DNA of 12,020 nucleotides from Acidimicrobiaceae bacterium (GCA_003157945.1 PMFY01000420.1:156-12175); one strand, 5' to 3'. Shown: positions 1 to 7,647, counted from the first letter of the stretch. Notes: a model not told the origin generated them from the letters alone. Numbers and translations: made by a program.

Positions 1-2
1 TC

Positions 3-989
3 GTGCTGCTCGCCATGCTGCTCACGGTCTTCACCCGGGGGTCCCGCCACCTCCGCGACCCCCTCCTCGTGGTCGGCGGCAGCGTCCTCGCCCTGTTCCT
101 GGGTGACTCGCTGAGCATCTACGTCGGCCTGGCCGACTCGTATGCCACCGGCAGTGTGATCGACGTCTGCTGGTTCACGGCGTTCCTCCTCCTGGGCCTG
201 GCCGCCCTGGTGCCGCCGCTGGCCCGGGGGGAGACGTCCAACGAGGTCACACGTCCGACGTGGACGGAGTTCGTCACCTACGGGCCGCTGAGCCTCGCGC
301 TGGCCATCGCCGTGGTGCAGGTCGTCCGCGGCACCGGATTCGACACCGTCGAGGTCACCCTCGTGCTCGTCAGCGCCGCGCTCCTGATGGCCCGGGGGGT
401 GCTCTTCGTACTGGAGAACCGGGTCCTCATGACCCGCATCGAGTCGACGGTCAGTGAGCTCGAGTGGCTGACGCTGCACGACCCGCTCACCGGTCTCGCC
501 AACCGGGTCCTGTTCGACGACCGACTCGCCCAGGTCTGTGCCGCCCAGCAGCGGAACCCGCACACCGTGGCTCTCGCCTACCTGGATCTGGACGACTTCA
601 AGGTGGTGAACGACTCGTTCGGACACGAGGCCGGTGACGAGCTGCTCCGTCAGGTCAGCCGGCGCCTGTCGGCCAACGTCCGACAGCAGGACACGCTCGC
701 CCGGCTGAGTGGGGACGAGTTCGCCATCCTCGTGCAGGCGGTCGACGGTCCGTCGCAGGTGGACGAGGTCCTCCGACGGGTCCTCGGACCACTCGACGAC
801 CCATTCGTGATCGACGGGCGCGAGCTGCAGGTCCGCGCCAGCACCGGCTACACCATGTCGTTCGGGGTGACCGACGCCAAAGAACTCCTCAAGCAGGCTG
901 ACGACTCGATGTACGTGGCGAAGTCCGAGGGCAAGGGCCGGGTGCACCGGTACGTCGACCCCGTCGACCACCTCGTCGGGTTCGCCTAG
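3..989 (+). CDS. Membrane-bound GGDEF diguanylate cyclase, 5' end cut by the window edge
   Basis: Predicted to make cyclic di-GMP from two GTP at the inner face of the membrane. Visible residues 1-140 hold about four or five hydrophobic segments (near 21-38, 55-75, 95-110, 115-138). A short linker leads to a GGDEF domain at about 150-322. Its landmarks are DPLTGLANR (160-168), LDLDDFKVVNDSFGH (194-208) and the active-site loop SGDEF (236-240), where Ser replaces the first Gly. The last four residues are intact, so activity is plausible. An RxxD product-inhibition site (RQQD, 227-230) lies five residues before the loop. The region after it (MSFGVTDAKELLKQAD) is a few residues shorter than usual. 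No EAL or PAS domain is visible. The frame is open to the edge, so the GTG at 3 is probably internal. The stop overlaps that of the convergent deaminase gene. Confidence 0.93.
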   Translation: MLLAMLLTVFTRGSRHLRDPLLVVGGSVLALFLGDSLSIYVGLADSYATGSVIDVCWFTAFLLLGLAALVPPLARGETSNEVTRPTWTEFVTYGPLSLALAIAVVQVVRGTGFDTVEVTLVLVSAALLMARGVLFVLENRVLMTRIESTVSELEWLTLHDPLTGLANRVLFDDRLAQVCAAQQRNPHTVALAYLDLDDFKVVNDSFGHEAGDELLRQVSRRLSANVRQQDTLARLSGDEFAILVQAVDGPSQVDEVLRRVLGPLDDPFVIDGRELQVRASTGYTMSFGVTDAKELLKQADDSMYVAKSEGKGRVHRYVDPVDHLVGFA

Positions 990-2068
990 ACGCGGTGCGG
1001 GGTCCCCCGGTTGCCGACGGCCTGGGCGTAGGCCAGGAATGCCTGGGCGTTGGTGCAGGCCTGGGCGTTGGTGAGCTGGCCCCCGGAACCCGGTGGTGAC
1101 CAGGCGCCGAAGGCGAGCCGCCCGGCGAGGGAGGCGAAGTCCGCGGCACCGGCCTCGTAGATGGCCCGGGCACCGTCGGTGCAGAGGTACGAGGTGACCG
1201 ACGGCGTGGTCGAGGCGAATCCCGTGGACCGGTAGAACGGACTCGTCGCCACGGCGGTGCCGAACGAATCGTTCCCCTGGTTCAACTGGTCGAAGTAGGT
1301 GAGCCCGATCTCGTCGCCACCGATCGGACGGGGCGCGTCGAAGCCCGTGGGCGCGGCCTGGGTGGCGCGGTACATCAGGTTGCCGATGAGGAACTCTCCC
1401 TGATCCCATTCGAGATAGACGATGTTGGCCACGGAGGCCAGCGTCATGATCCCCGAGCACTGGGCACACGATTCGAGCGACGTGTAGATCGTCACGTTGT
1501 CGAGCAGGGTCGAGTACTGCCGGTTGATGGGCGCGGTGGACGAGGTCGCGAACAGGCTGGCGGCGGGCGCAGCCACCGCCGCGCCCGAAGCCGGTGCTCC
1601 GGCCCCGGGAGCGGTGCCCGGGGCGCCGTCCTGCTCCCACGGGCTGTACACCTGGCTCAGCGCGAACAGTCGGCGCACCAGCCGGGACTCGGCATGTTCG
1701 ACGGAGCTGTCGAACACGTTGTTGTGGTTGAACTCGTAGTCCATGACCCGGCCGTCGCCGTCGACGGCGATGGCGGCGATGTTGTGTCCGAGGTAGGTGC
1801 CGCCCGCGTACAGGTTCCCACCCGACGGCAGCGGGGCGACCACCTGGGACGTGCGCCACGCGCCGTAGTCACCCGTCTCGCCGAACTTGTTCCCGTTCCA
1901 GTACGTGGCCAGCAGCCCCATGAGGCAGAGGGCGTAGATCCGGTGGCGTTCCTGCATCTCGGGGGCGATCGGTTCGGGCGGCAGGGTGGCGAACGCCGAC
2001 ACCGGGCCGTCCCAGAACGGTGCGAGTCCATCGGGCACCGGACGTGCGGATTCTGGCGGTTGTCCCAC
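986..2068 (-). CDS. Cytidine-deaminase-fold (CDA superfamily) zinc deaminase, family unassigned
   Basis: A 360-residue protein with the two zinc signatures of the CDA superfamily: HAE at 125-127 (zinc His plus proton-shuttling Glu) and CAQC at 201-204 within TSLESCAQCSGIM, resembling the TLEPCxxC motif of tRNA and nucleotide deaminases but with Ser for Pro. The motifs are 74 residues apart because an Ala/Gly/Pro-rich stretch (about 147-180) is inserted; such deaminases usually have a few tens of residues there. About 150 residues follow the CxxC motif, an extension I do not recognise. No signal peptide or TM segment is seen, so it is probably cytoplasmic. The GTG start was chosen because GAGGAGGTG lies just upstream; the frame upstream of it is open but runs over the divergent gene. 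The substrate (free base, nucleotide, RNA or DNA) cannot be told. The divergent cyclase and deoxyribosyltransferase-like genes suggest nucleotide chemistry. Confidence 0.85.
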   Translation of the reverse strand: MGQPPESARPVPDGLAPFWDGPVSAFATLPPEPIAPEMQERHRIYALCLMGLLATYWNGNKFGETGDYGAWRTSQVVAPLPSGGNLYAGGTYLGHNIAAIAVDGDGRVMDYEFNHNNVFDSSVEHAESRLVRRLFALSQVYSPWEQDGAPGTAPGAGAPASGAAVAAPAASLFATSSTAPINRQYSTLLDNVTIYTSLESCAQCSGIMTLASVANIVYLEWDQGEFLIGNLMYRATQAAPTGFDAPRPIGGDEIGLTYFDQLNQGNDSFGTAVATSPFYRSTGFASTTPSVTSYLCTDGARAIYEAGAADFASLAGRLAFGAWSPPGSGGQLTNAQACTNAQAFLAYAQAVGNRGTPHRV

Positions 2069-2070
2069 GG

Positions 2071-2079
2071 CACCTCCTC
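2071..2079 (-). promoter_or_regulatory. Strong Shine-Dalgarno deciding the deaminase start
   Basis: On the minus strand the sequence reads GAGGAGGTG, then two bases, then GTG. AGGAGG is a full anti-16S match 4 nt from the start. It fixes the deaminase start at 2068 rather than at upstream in-frame codons that would overlap the divergent cyclase gene. Confidence 0.75.
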
Positions 2080-2086
2080 GGATCGG

Positions 2087-2096
2087 ATGGTACCCT
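2087..2096. promoter_or_regulatory. Overlapping divergent -10 elements around a GGTACC palindrome
   Basis: On the plus strand TACCCT (2091-2096) lies exactly 6 nt before the cyclase GTG at 2103, so transcription would begin at or next to the start codon and give a leaderless mRNA. On the minus strand TACCAT (2092 down to 2087) would start transcription near 2083-2079 and leave a 10-15 nt leader that just includes the deaminase SD. The two hexamers share the symmetric core GGTACC (2089-2094), so a single site may fire in both directions. No good -35 is seen at 16-18 bp on either strand. Position and spacing are read from the sequence; promoter activity is inferred. Confidence 0.5.
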
Positions 2097-2102
2097 CTCG
2101 AC

Positions 2103-5100
2103 GTGCCCACTGAGGTGGTTGACGGAGGGGCGGCCCCGTCAACCGGCCAACGACGACAGGTCACGATCCTCTTCTGCGACCTCGTCGGTTCGACCGCCCT
2201 GTCGGAGCAGCTCGACCCCGAGGACCTGGCGGAACTGGTCCTCGCCTACCAGCAGATCGGCGCGGCGGCGGCGGCCGAGTTCGGTGGGCACGTCGCCCAG
2301 TACCTCGGTGACGGCCTGCTGGTGATCTTCGGCTATCCGCGGGCGTTCGAGGATGCTGCGGAGCGCGCGGTGCGCACCGGGGCGGCGGTGCTGCAGCGCA
2401 TCGTCGACATGAACGACTCCCTCGCCGCGTCGTACGGTGTGCGCCTCGCGGCGAGGGTGGGCGTGGCGACCGGCGTGTCGGTGGTCGGCAAGATGGGCGA
2501 CGCCGGGCGCGTCGACACCTCGGCCTTCGGCCAGACGATCAACCTCGCGGCCCGCCTCGAGGGTCTGGCCGCCCCCGGCGAGATCGTGGTCAGCGACACG
2601 ACCGGACGGCTGGTCCGGCACTGCTGCGAGCTCGACGACCTGGGGTTTCCGGAGCTCAAGGGCATCCAGCCCACGCGGGTGTGGCGGGTCGCCGGCATGG
2701 CCACCCCCGGTGCGGTCCGTCAGCTGCACGGAAGCGCCTTCGTCGGCCGCACGGCTCCGCTCGCCCGCCTGCATTCCTGGTGGGGGGATGTCGTCGCCCG
2801 CACCGCCGGGGCGCTGATCGTCGAGGCCGAGGCCGGACTGGGCAAGAGTCGGCTCGTGGCGGAGTTCGTGGACCGATCGGGGATCGTGTCGATGACGCTC
2901 AGCTGCTCGCCCCTGCGGACGGCGACGTCACTCTGGCCCGTCCTCCGGCTCCTCGGGGAGCGACGGCACGCGCTCGGCGCCGACGGCCTGAGCATCGCCG
3001 CATGGGCGGAGGCGAACGGGGTCGACGGGGCCGAGCTGCTCGACGGGCTCGAGGAAGCCCGTCTGGCCCCCGGCGGCGACCGGGAGCTGGGCTGGCGCCG
3101 CACCCTGGCCGCGCTCGCGGATCTGCTGGCGGTCACGGCGCCCGGCGGCCCCTGCTGTGTGGTCGCCGAGGACGTGCACTGGGCGGATGCATCGACCCGT
3201 GAGGTCCTCGGGCACCTCGCCGAACGTCGGGACGGCCGGCTGGGGGTGCTCGCCACGACGCGCCCCGGCGACGAACTGGAGCGCATCCGGACCGACCCAC
3301 ACGACGTCCTCGTCCTCGATCACCTGGACGAGGACGAGTCCCGCCGGCTGGTCGAGGAGCTCCTCGGAACCGGCGACGGCCCGGATCCGTCGGTGGTCGA
3401 CGCCGTGGTGGCGCGGGCCGAGGGGATCCCCCTGTTCCTCGAGGAGCTCGCCGCCACGGTGGGCGATCAGGGCCTGGCCGGGGGTGTGCCGGCCACGCTC
3501 CAGGACGTCCTGCTCGCCCGGTTCGACGCACTGGGGGATGCCGCCACCACCGCCCGGGTGGCGTCCGCCTTCGGGCGTGACGTCAACCGGCGGCTCCTGG
3601 AGGGCGTCGTCGGCGATGCCGGCGCCGACCTCGGCGTCCTCGTCGCCTCGAACCTGCTGCTCGTGGTCGACCCGGAGGCGGAACCGTCCGAGCGCGTGTA
3701 CACGTTCCGTCACGTGCTCCTGCGCGACGTGCTCTACGACACGATGTTGCGTCGGGAGCGCCAGGCGGTGCACGCCCGCATCGCCTCGCTCCTGCTGGCG
3801 GACGACCCGGGGATCGAGGTCCTGCAACCCCAGCTGCTGGCCCGCCACTTCGAACGTGCCGGTGACTCGCACCGGGCCGCGGGGCTGCTCCTCGACGGGG
3901 GCCGGCGCGCCGGGGCGCGGGGCGCGTACCAGGAGTCGGTGGAGCTCCTGCGTGCGGGCCTGACGGTGGCCGAAGGGATTCCGGAAGCCTCCGAGCGGGA
4001 ACCGCTCGAGTCCGCGCTCCTGCAGCTCCTCGGCAACTCGATGATGGCCGTGGAGGGCTACGGCGCCGCGCAGCTGCTGAGCATCTGGGAGCGCGCCATC
4101 GAACTGACCGGACGGTTGGGCGACGATGACGGGCTGACCTCGATGTTGAACGGGGCGGCCACCTACTACTTCGACTCGGGAGACGTCGACCGGGCGGCCG
4201 ATCTCGCCCGACGCATCCTCGAGATCGGCGATCAGACGGGCTCCCGGGTCGCCAAGCTGCGGGGACACTGCACGCTGTCGCTGTGCGAGCTGTACCTGGG
4301 CTGGCCCAGCCGGGTGGTGGCCCACGGCACCGAGGCCATCGACCACTACTGCGAGGGTGACTTCGAGACCGTCACCGCCGGACTCGGCACGGACCACCTG
4401 GTGATCGCCCTGTGCACGTCGGCCGTCGGGATGTGGAACCTGGGCTCGCCCGACACCGCCCTCACACTGGTCGAACGGGCCGTGCAGCACGCCGAGGTGA
4501 TCGGATCCCGTCTGAGCTACGCCATGGCGACGGCGTTCGTGGCGATCGTCCGCACGCTTCGGGGGGAGTTCGAGGAGGTGCTCGAGACCTGTGATGCGCT
4601 GCGCAAGGTGGCGGACCCCATGCAGTTCACCTACTGGGTGGGATTCGCCGACCTGCTGGGTGGGGGCGCGCTGGGCGAGCTCGGCTACGGCGACGAGGGA
4701 CTCGAGACGATCGGCCGGGGGCTCACCACCCTGGCCACGTCGGGGAGTGTCAGCGGCGCCTCCCTCGGGTTCTGGATCCTGGCCCGGGGGCAGGCCGCCG
4801 CCGGTGACCTGTCCGGTGCGCTCGCCACCATCGACGCTGCACTCGAATCGTCGGCCGCCACCAGGCAGCCCTTCTTCGATGCCGAGCTGTGGCGCCTCAA
4901 GGCCGAGTTGGCGGCCGTCGTGGGTGCCACTCCGGCGGGCGAGCTCCGGAGGTACCTGGCGCAGGCTGCGGTCGATGCCGGACGGCGATCGCAGCGGTCG
5001 ATCCAGCTCCGCTGCTCGCTGACCGGGGTGGCGTTGGCCGACGGGGCGGACCGCGCGCCGGCACTCGAGCGGCTCCGGTCCGTGGTGGCGGAATTCGACG

Positions 5101-5165
5101 AGGGCCACTCCACACGAGACATGCAACTCGCCAACCAGATCCTGACGTCAACCCCGACCAATTAG
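2103..5165 (+). CDS. Class III nucleotidyl cyclase fused to a STAND-like ATPase and TPR repeats
   Basis: A 1020-residue cytoplasmic signalling protein. The cyclase domain (about 17-197) has both metal-binding Asp (D26 in FCDLVGST, D70 in YLGDG) and the transition-state pair N147/R151 (NLAAR). The purine-specifying Lys and Asp are replaced by Q66 and S140, so ATP use cannot be assumed. VGR at 214-216 opens the ATPase, with Walker A EAGLGKSR (243-250) and Walker B CCVVAEDVHWAD (351-362). The usual first Walker A Gly is Ala. A helical region follows, then TPR-like repeats from about 580 to the end (for example YQESVELLRAGL, SGDVDRAADLARRIL, GDLSGALATIDAAL). No TM, HTH or signal peptide is seen. 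In this architecture the TPRs are expected to sense a ligand or protein and the ATPase to gate the cyclase. GTG at 2103 was chosen because a -10 lies 6 nt upstream; longer forms would read through the promoter and into the deaminase gene. Confidence 0.93.
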   Translation: MPTEVVDGGAAPSTGQRRQVTILFCDLVGSTALSEQLDPEDLAELVLAYQQIGAAAAAEFGGHVAQYLGDGLLVIFGYPRAFEDAAERAVRTGAAVLQRIVDMNDSLAASYGVRLAARVGVATGVSVVGKMGDAGRVDTSAFGQTINLAARLEGLAAPGEIVVSDTTGRLVRHCCELDDLGFPELKGIQPTRVWRVAGMATPGAVRQLHGSAFVGRTAPLARLHSWWGDVVARTAGALIVEAEAGLGKSRLVAEFVDRSGIVSMTLSCSPLRTATSLWPVLRLLGERRHALGADGLSIAAWAEANGVDGAELLDGLEEARLAPGGDRELGWRRTLAALADLLAVTAPGGPCCVVAEDVHWADASTREVLGHLAERRDGRLGVLATTRPGDELERIRTDPHDVLVLDHLDEDESRRLVEELLGTGDGPDPSVVDAVVARAEGIPLFLEELAATVGDQGLAGGVPATLQDVLLARFDALGDAATTARVASAFGRDVNRRLLEGVVGDAGADLGVLVASNLLLVVDPEAEPSERVYTFRHVLLRDVLYDTMLRRERQAVHARIASLLLADDPGIEVLQPQLLARHFERAGDSHRAAGLLLDGGRRAGARGAYQESVELLRAGLTVAEGIPEASEREPLESALLQLLGNSMMAVEGYGAAQLLSIWERAIELTGRLGDDDGLTSMLNGAATYYFDSGDVDRAADLARRILEIGDQTGSRVAKLRGHCTLSLCELYLGWPSRVVAHGTEAIDHYCEGDFETVTAGLGTDHLVIALCTSAVGMWNLGSPDTALTLVERAVQHAEVIGSRLSYAMATAFVAIVRTLRGEFEEVLETCDALRKVADPMQFTYWVGFADLLGGGALGELGYGDEGLETIGRGLTTLATSGSVSGASLGFWILARGQAAAGDLSGALATIDAALESSAATRQPFFDAELWRLKAELAAVVGATPAGELRRYLAQAAVDAGRRSQRSIQLRCSLTGVALADGADRAPALERLRSVVAEFDEGHSTRDMQLANQILTSTPTN

Positions 5166-5169
5166 GAGG
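5164..5169 (+). promoter_or_regulatory. SD overlapping the cyclase stop codon
   Basis: AGGAGG begins within the TAG stop of the cyclase gene and lies 7 nt before the next ATG. Ribosomes ending on the cyclase are in place to start the next gene, so the two products are probably made from one mRNA in a linked ratio. Confidence 0.8.
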
Positions 5170-5176
5170 CCACACC

Positions 5177-5842
5177 ATGCCCGGCGATCTCATCTACTGC
5201 TCCGGACCCATGTTCAGCCCCGGCGACATGTACGACCAGCAACAGGTCGCCACGGCGCTCGAGTCCGCCGGGTACACGACCTATCTGCCCCAGCGGGACG
5301 GCATCGAGATCGGCAAGATCATGGCCCTGCTGAAGAACCCGATCGTCGAGGCGACCTTCTTCACCAAACTCGTCACGCTCGTGCAGAAGGCCGGGTTCTC
5401 CATGGACATCTACCAACTGGTGGAGAACTCGCGGGCCGTGGTGTTCAACATGGACGGACGGGTGCCTGACGAGGGAAGCGTCGTCGAGGCGACCATCGCC
5501 TACATGACCGGGCTCCCGCTCGTCATCTACAAGGACACGCCGATCACGGCGATGGGCAACTTCGACAACTGCATGCTCACCGGGCTGTCGACGACCTGGC
5601 AGTACGCGGAGACGTACGACGCCATCCCCCCGGCGCTCAAGGCCCGCCTGGCCGACCCGACGAACGCCGGCTACACGTTCACCCCGCCACCGCACGTCGC
5701 CGCCGTCTGCGACGCGGGTAAGAAGGTCCAGGACCTGCACGACACCATCAAGCAGATCACCGCTGCGGGCCTGAGCGGGCCGGAGCTGCTGAAGGCGCTC
5801 GCCGAGCTGGTGGCTGCCCTCGAAGCGATCTGGAAGTCCTGA
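5177..5842 (+). CDS. Nucleoside 2-deoxyribosyltransferase-like protein
   Basis: A 221-residue protein with the hallmarks of the nucleoside 2-deoxyribosyltransferase fold: a first strand ending IYCSGPMF (6-13), YLPQRDG (36-42), MDIYQLVENSRAVVFNMDG (76-94) and DEGSVVEATIAYMTGLP (98-114). E104 fits the catalytic Glu of the D-x-G-[ST]-x-x-E motif. Family members exchange bases between deoxynucleosides or hydrolyse N-glycosidic bonds in nucleotides. Related folds also occur among predicted effectors of nucleotide-based immune systems. After about residue 170 a mostly helical tail (KKVQDLHDTIKQI and on) follows; no cyclic-nucleotide-binding domain is visible. It starts 12 nt after the cyclase stop codon with an excellent SD, and a GC-rich hairpin follows it, so the two genes form a bicistronic operon. 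Family call is firm; substrate and any effector role are not known. Confidence 0.9.
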   Translation: MPGDLIYCSGPMFSPGDMYDQQQVATALESAGYTTYLPQRDGIEIGKIMALLKNPIVEATFFTKLVTLVQKAGFSMDIYQLVENSRAVVFNMDGRVPDEGSVVEATIAYMTGLPLVIYKDTPITAMGNFDNCMLTGLSTTWQYAETYDAIPPALKARLADPTNAGYTFTPPPHVAAVCDAGKKVQDLHDTIKQITAAGLSGPELLKALAELVAALEAIWKS

Positions 5843-5849
5843 GGGGCAC

Positions 5850-5867
5850 CCCCGGTCCCCACCGGGG
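5850..5867 (+). terminator. GC-rich hairpin after the cyclase operon
   Basis: CCCCGGT (5850-5856), loop CCCC, ACCGGGG (5861-5867): a perfect 7-bp stem starting 8 nt after the stop codon of the deoxyribosyltransferase-like gene. There is no T-tract, as often in actinobacteria, so termination is inferred from position and stem strength. Confidence 0.45.
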
Positions 5868-5918
5868 CGGACGTCACCGCCGGTGCTGCCGGGTGGTCAC
5901 CGTCCTCCGGGTCCGCGG

Positions 5919-5947
5919 TTGCCACCGCGCCCGGTGAGGGCTAAGAC
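5919..5947 (+). promoter_or_regulatory. Leaderless promoter of the amine oxidase gene
   Basis: TTGCCA (5919-5924, five of six bases of TTGACA), a 17-bp spacer, and TAAGAC (5942-5947), which lies 6 nt before the ATG at 5954. Spacing is ideal, and the start point would fall at the ATG. The GAGGAG between the -10 and the ATG touches the start codon and is too close to act as an SD, which also favours leaderless initiation. Confidence 0.5.
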
Positions 5948-5953
5948 GAGGAG

Positions 5954-7633
5954 ATGCGAGCCCATCTGCACGGCCGCCTCGGACCGGCGATCCGGCGGGC
6001 TGCTGCGGTGTCCGCCGAAGCCCGGGCCACGGGCGTACCGGTCGATGAGGTGGCCGGGCGGACGGCGGCGGACGACCGTGGACGCGAGGCGCGGTTCGGC
6101 CGGCGGACCCTGCTCAAGGGACTGACGTCGGTCGCCGTCGTCGCCACCGCCGTTCCCCTGGGTCGCCACGTCCACGGGTCGGCCCGTCGTAGCGGTGGGA
6201 CGGCACCCCGCATCGTGATCGTGGGGGGCGGGCTGGCGGGCATCCGGTGCGCCCACCAGCTGTGGACCACGAAGCGGGTGGCCAGCACCATCTACGAGTG
6301 GGACGACCGGATGGGTGGTCGCGTCGACACCGTCCGGAATGCCTTCGCCGACGGCGAGATCGTGGAGCGGTGCGGGGAGTTCATCTCCTCCGAGCACCAT
6401 TCCATGCGCAAGCTGGCCAAGCGGTTCGGGCTCACGCTCGGCAACACCGACGCCTATCCCCGCGGCACGGTGGACACGTTCTGGCTGAACGGGGGGCGGT
6501 ACACCGAGGCGATGCTCGACGCCGACTGGCACGAGTTCGGGTGGTCCCTGTTCCAGCGGGCGGTGGCATCCGCCCCGTGGCCGACCACGTACGAGACCAG
6601 GACCCCGTCCTCGATCGCCCTGGACCACATGTCCGCCGCGGAGTGGATCGACGGCAACGTGCCCGGGGGCCTGGCGTCCGACTTCGGCCGACTCTGCTAC
6701 CTGGACGTCGAGAGCGAGTACGGGGGCCCGCCCGAGGAGCAGTCGGCGCTCAACGTCATCTACCTGCTCGCCGACGACGACAGTGTCCCCGGCTCCAACA
6801 TCCAGCCCAGGAAGACCCCGGTGCTGGGAGGCACCGACGAGAAGTGGCACGTGGAGGGCGGGAACGACCAGGTCGTCACGGGCATGCTGGCCGAACTGCC
6901 CGGGGGTGCCACCCGGGTGAACCAGCAGCTGGTGGCCCTCCGCGACAACGGCAACCGGACCTACACCTGCACCTTCGAGGAGGATGGCGTCGCCACCGAT
7001 GTCGTCGCCGACCACGTGGTGGTGACCATCCCCTTCAACAAGCTGAAGGAGGTCGATCTCCGCCATGCCAACCTGTCGCCACTGAAGATGACCGCCATCG
7101 ACAACCTGGTGCTGGGCAACAACGCCAAGATCGCCCTGCAGGTGGCCGGCAACCCGTGGAACGCCGACGGCTACGACGGGAACATGTTCGCCCAGAACCT
7201 CACGGTCAGCGGCTGGGACAACTCGGTCGACCAACCGGCGCCGAACTCGATCTTCTTCGACTATCTGGGGGGAACGCCCGGCGCGGCGCTCGCCGCCCGC
7301 TACGGCCTGGTCGGATCGGTCGGGACGGCTCCGGCCGCACTGATCGCCGACTACCTCGGTGCCCTCGAGCCGCTGTTCCCCGGCTTCACCAGGGCCTGGA
7401 ACTCCGGGCCCCGGTTGAGCCTGTACTCCGACCCGAACAGCAACCCCCACCTCGACGGGGCCTACTCCCAGTACCGGGTCGGTCAGTACACCACCTTCAG
7501 CGGAATCGAGGGAACGCCGGAGGGGAACATCCACTTCGCCGGCGAGCACACCTCGCAGGATTTCCAGGGCTTCATGGAGGGCGGCGTGACCACGGGGGAG
7601 CGGGCCGCGCTGGAGATCCTCCGGGTCCTCTAG
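5954..7633 (+). CDS. Tat-exported FAD-dependent amine oxidase (flavin monoamine oxidase family)
   Basis: A 559-residue flavoenzyme expected to oxidise an amine to an imine/aldehyde with release of ammonia and H2O2. A twin-arginine signal FGRRTLLKG (RR at 50-51) is followed by a hydrophobic stretch to about 70, so it should be exported folded with FAD bound. The FAD fold starts at RIVIVGGGLAG (86-96), followed by the GGR motif in DDRMGGRVDTV. The C-terminal motif IHFAGEHTSQDFQGFMEGG and the helix after it match the flavin-contact region of monoamine, polyamine and L-amino-acid oxidases. Substrate is not predictable. The 49 residues before RR are unusually long for a Tat n-region. A start further in is possible, but ATG 5954 has the best-placed promoter. 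A hairpin follows the gene, and an amidase and a transporter lie downstream, suggesting amide or amine metabolism. Confidence 0.92.
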   Translation: MRAHLHGRLGPAIRRAAAVSAEARATGVPVDEVAGRTAADDRGREARFGRRTLLKGLTSVAVVATAVPLGRHVHGSARRSGGTAPRIVIVGGGLAGIRCAHQLWTTKRVASTIYEWDDRMGGRVDTVRNAFADGEIVERCGEFISSEHHSMRKLAKRFGLTLGNTDAYPRGTVDTFWLNGGRYTEAMLDADWHEFGWSLFQRAVASAPWPTTYETRTPSSIALDHMSAAEWIDGNVPGGLASDFGRLCYLDVESEYGGPPEEQSALNVIYLLADDDSVPGSNIQPRKTPVLGGTDEKWHVEGGNDQVVTGMLAELPGGATRVNQQLVALRDNGNRTYTCTFEEDGVATDVVADHVVVTIPFNKLKEVDLRHANLSPLKMTAIDNLVLGNNAKIALQVAGNPWNADGYDGNMFAQNLTVSGWDNSVDQPAPNSIFFDYLGGTPGAALAARYGLVGSVGTAPAALIADYLGALEPLFPGFTRAWNSGPRLSLYSDPNSNPHLDGAYSQYRVGQYTTFSGIEGTPEGNIHFAGEHTSQDFQGFMEGGVTTGERAALEILRVL

Positions 7634-7647
7634 CTGATCGTGCCGGC

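Noticed and set aside
2928..5126. A 732-codon open frame antisense to the cyclase-STAND gene
   Set aside because: It is a by-product of very high third-position GC. Its translation is low-complexity and Gly/Arg/Pro-rich, with no recognisable domain, while the plus frame has complete motifs.
5873..5902. GTCACCG repeated at 5873-5879 and 5896-5902 upstream of the amine oxidase
   Set aside because: Too short and too GC-biased to call a regulator site without conservation data.
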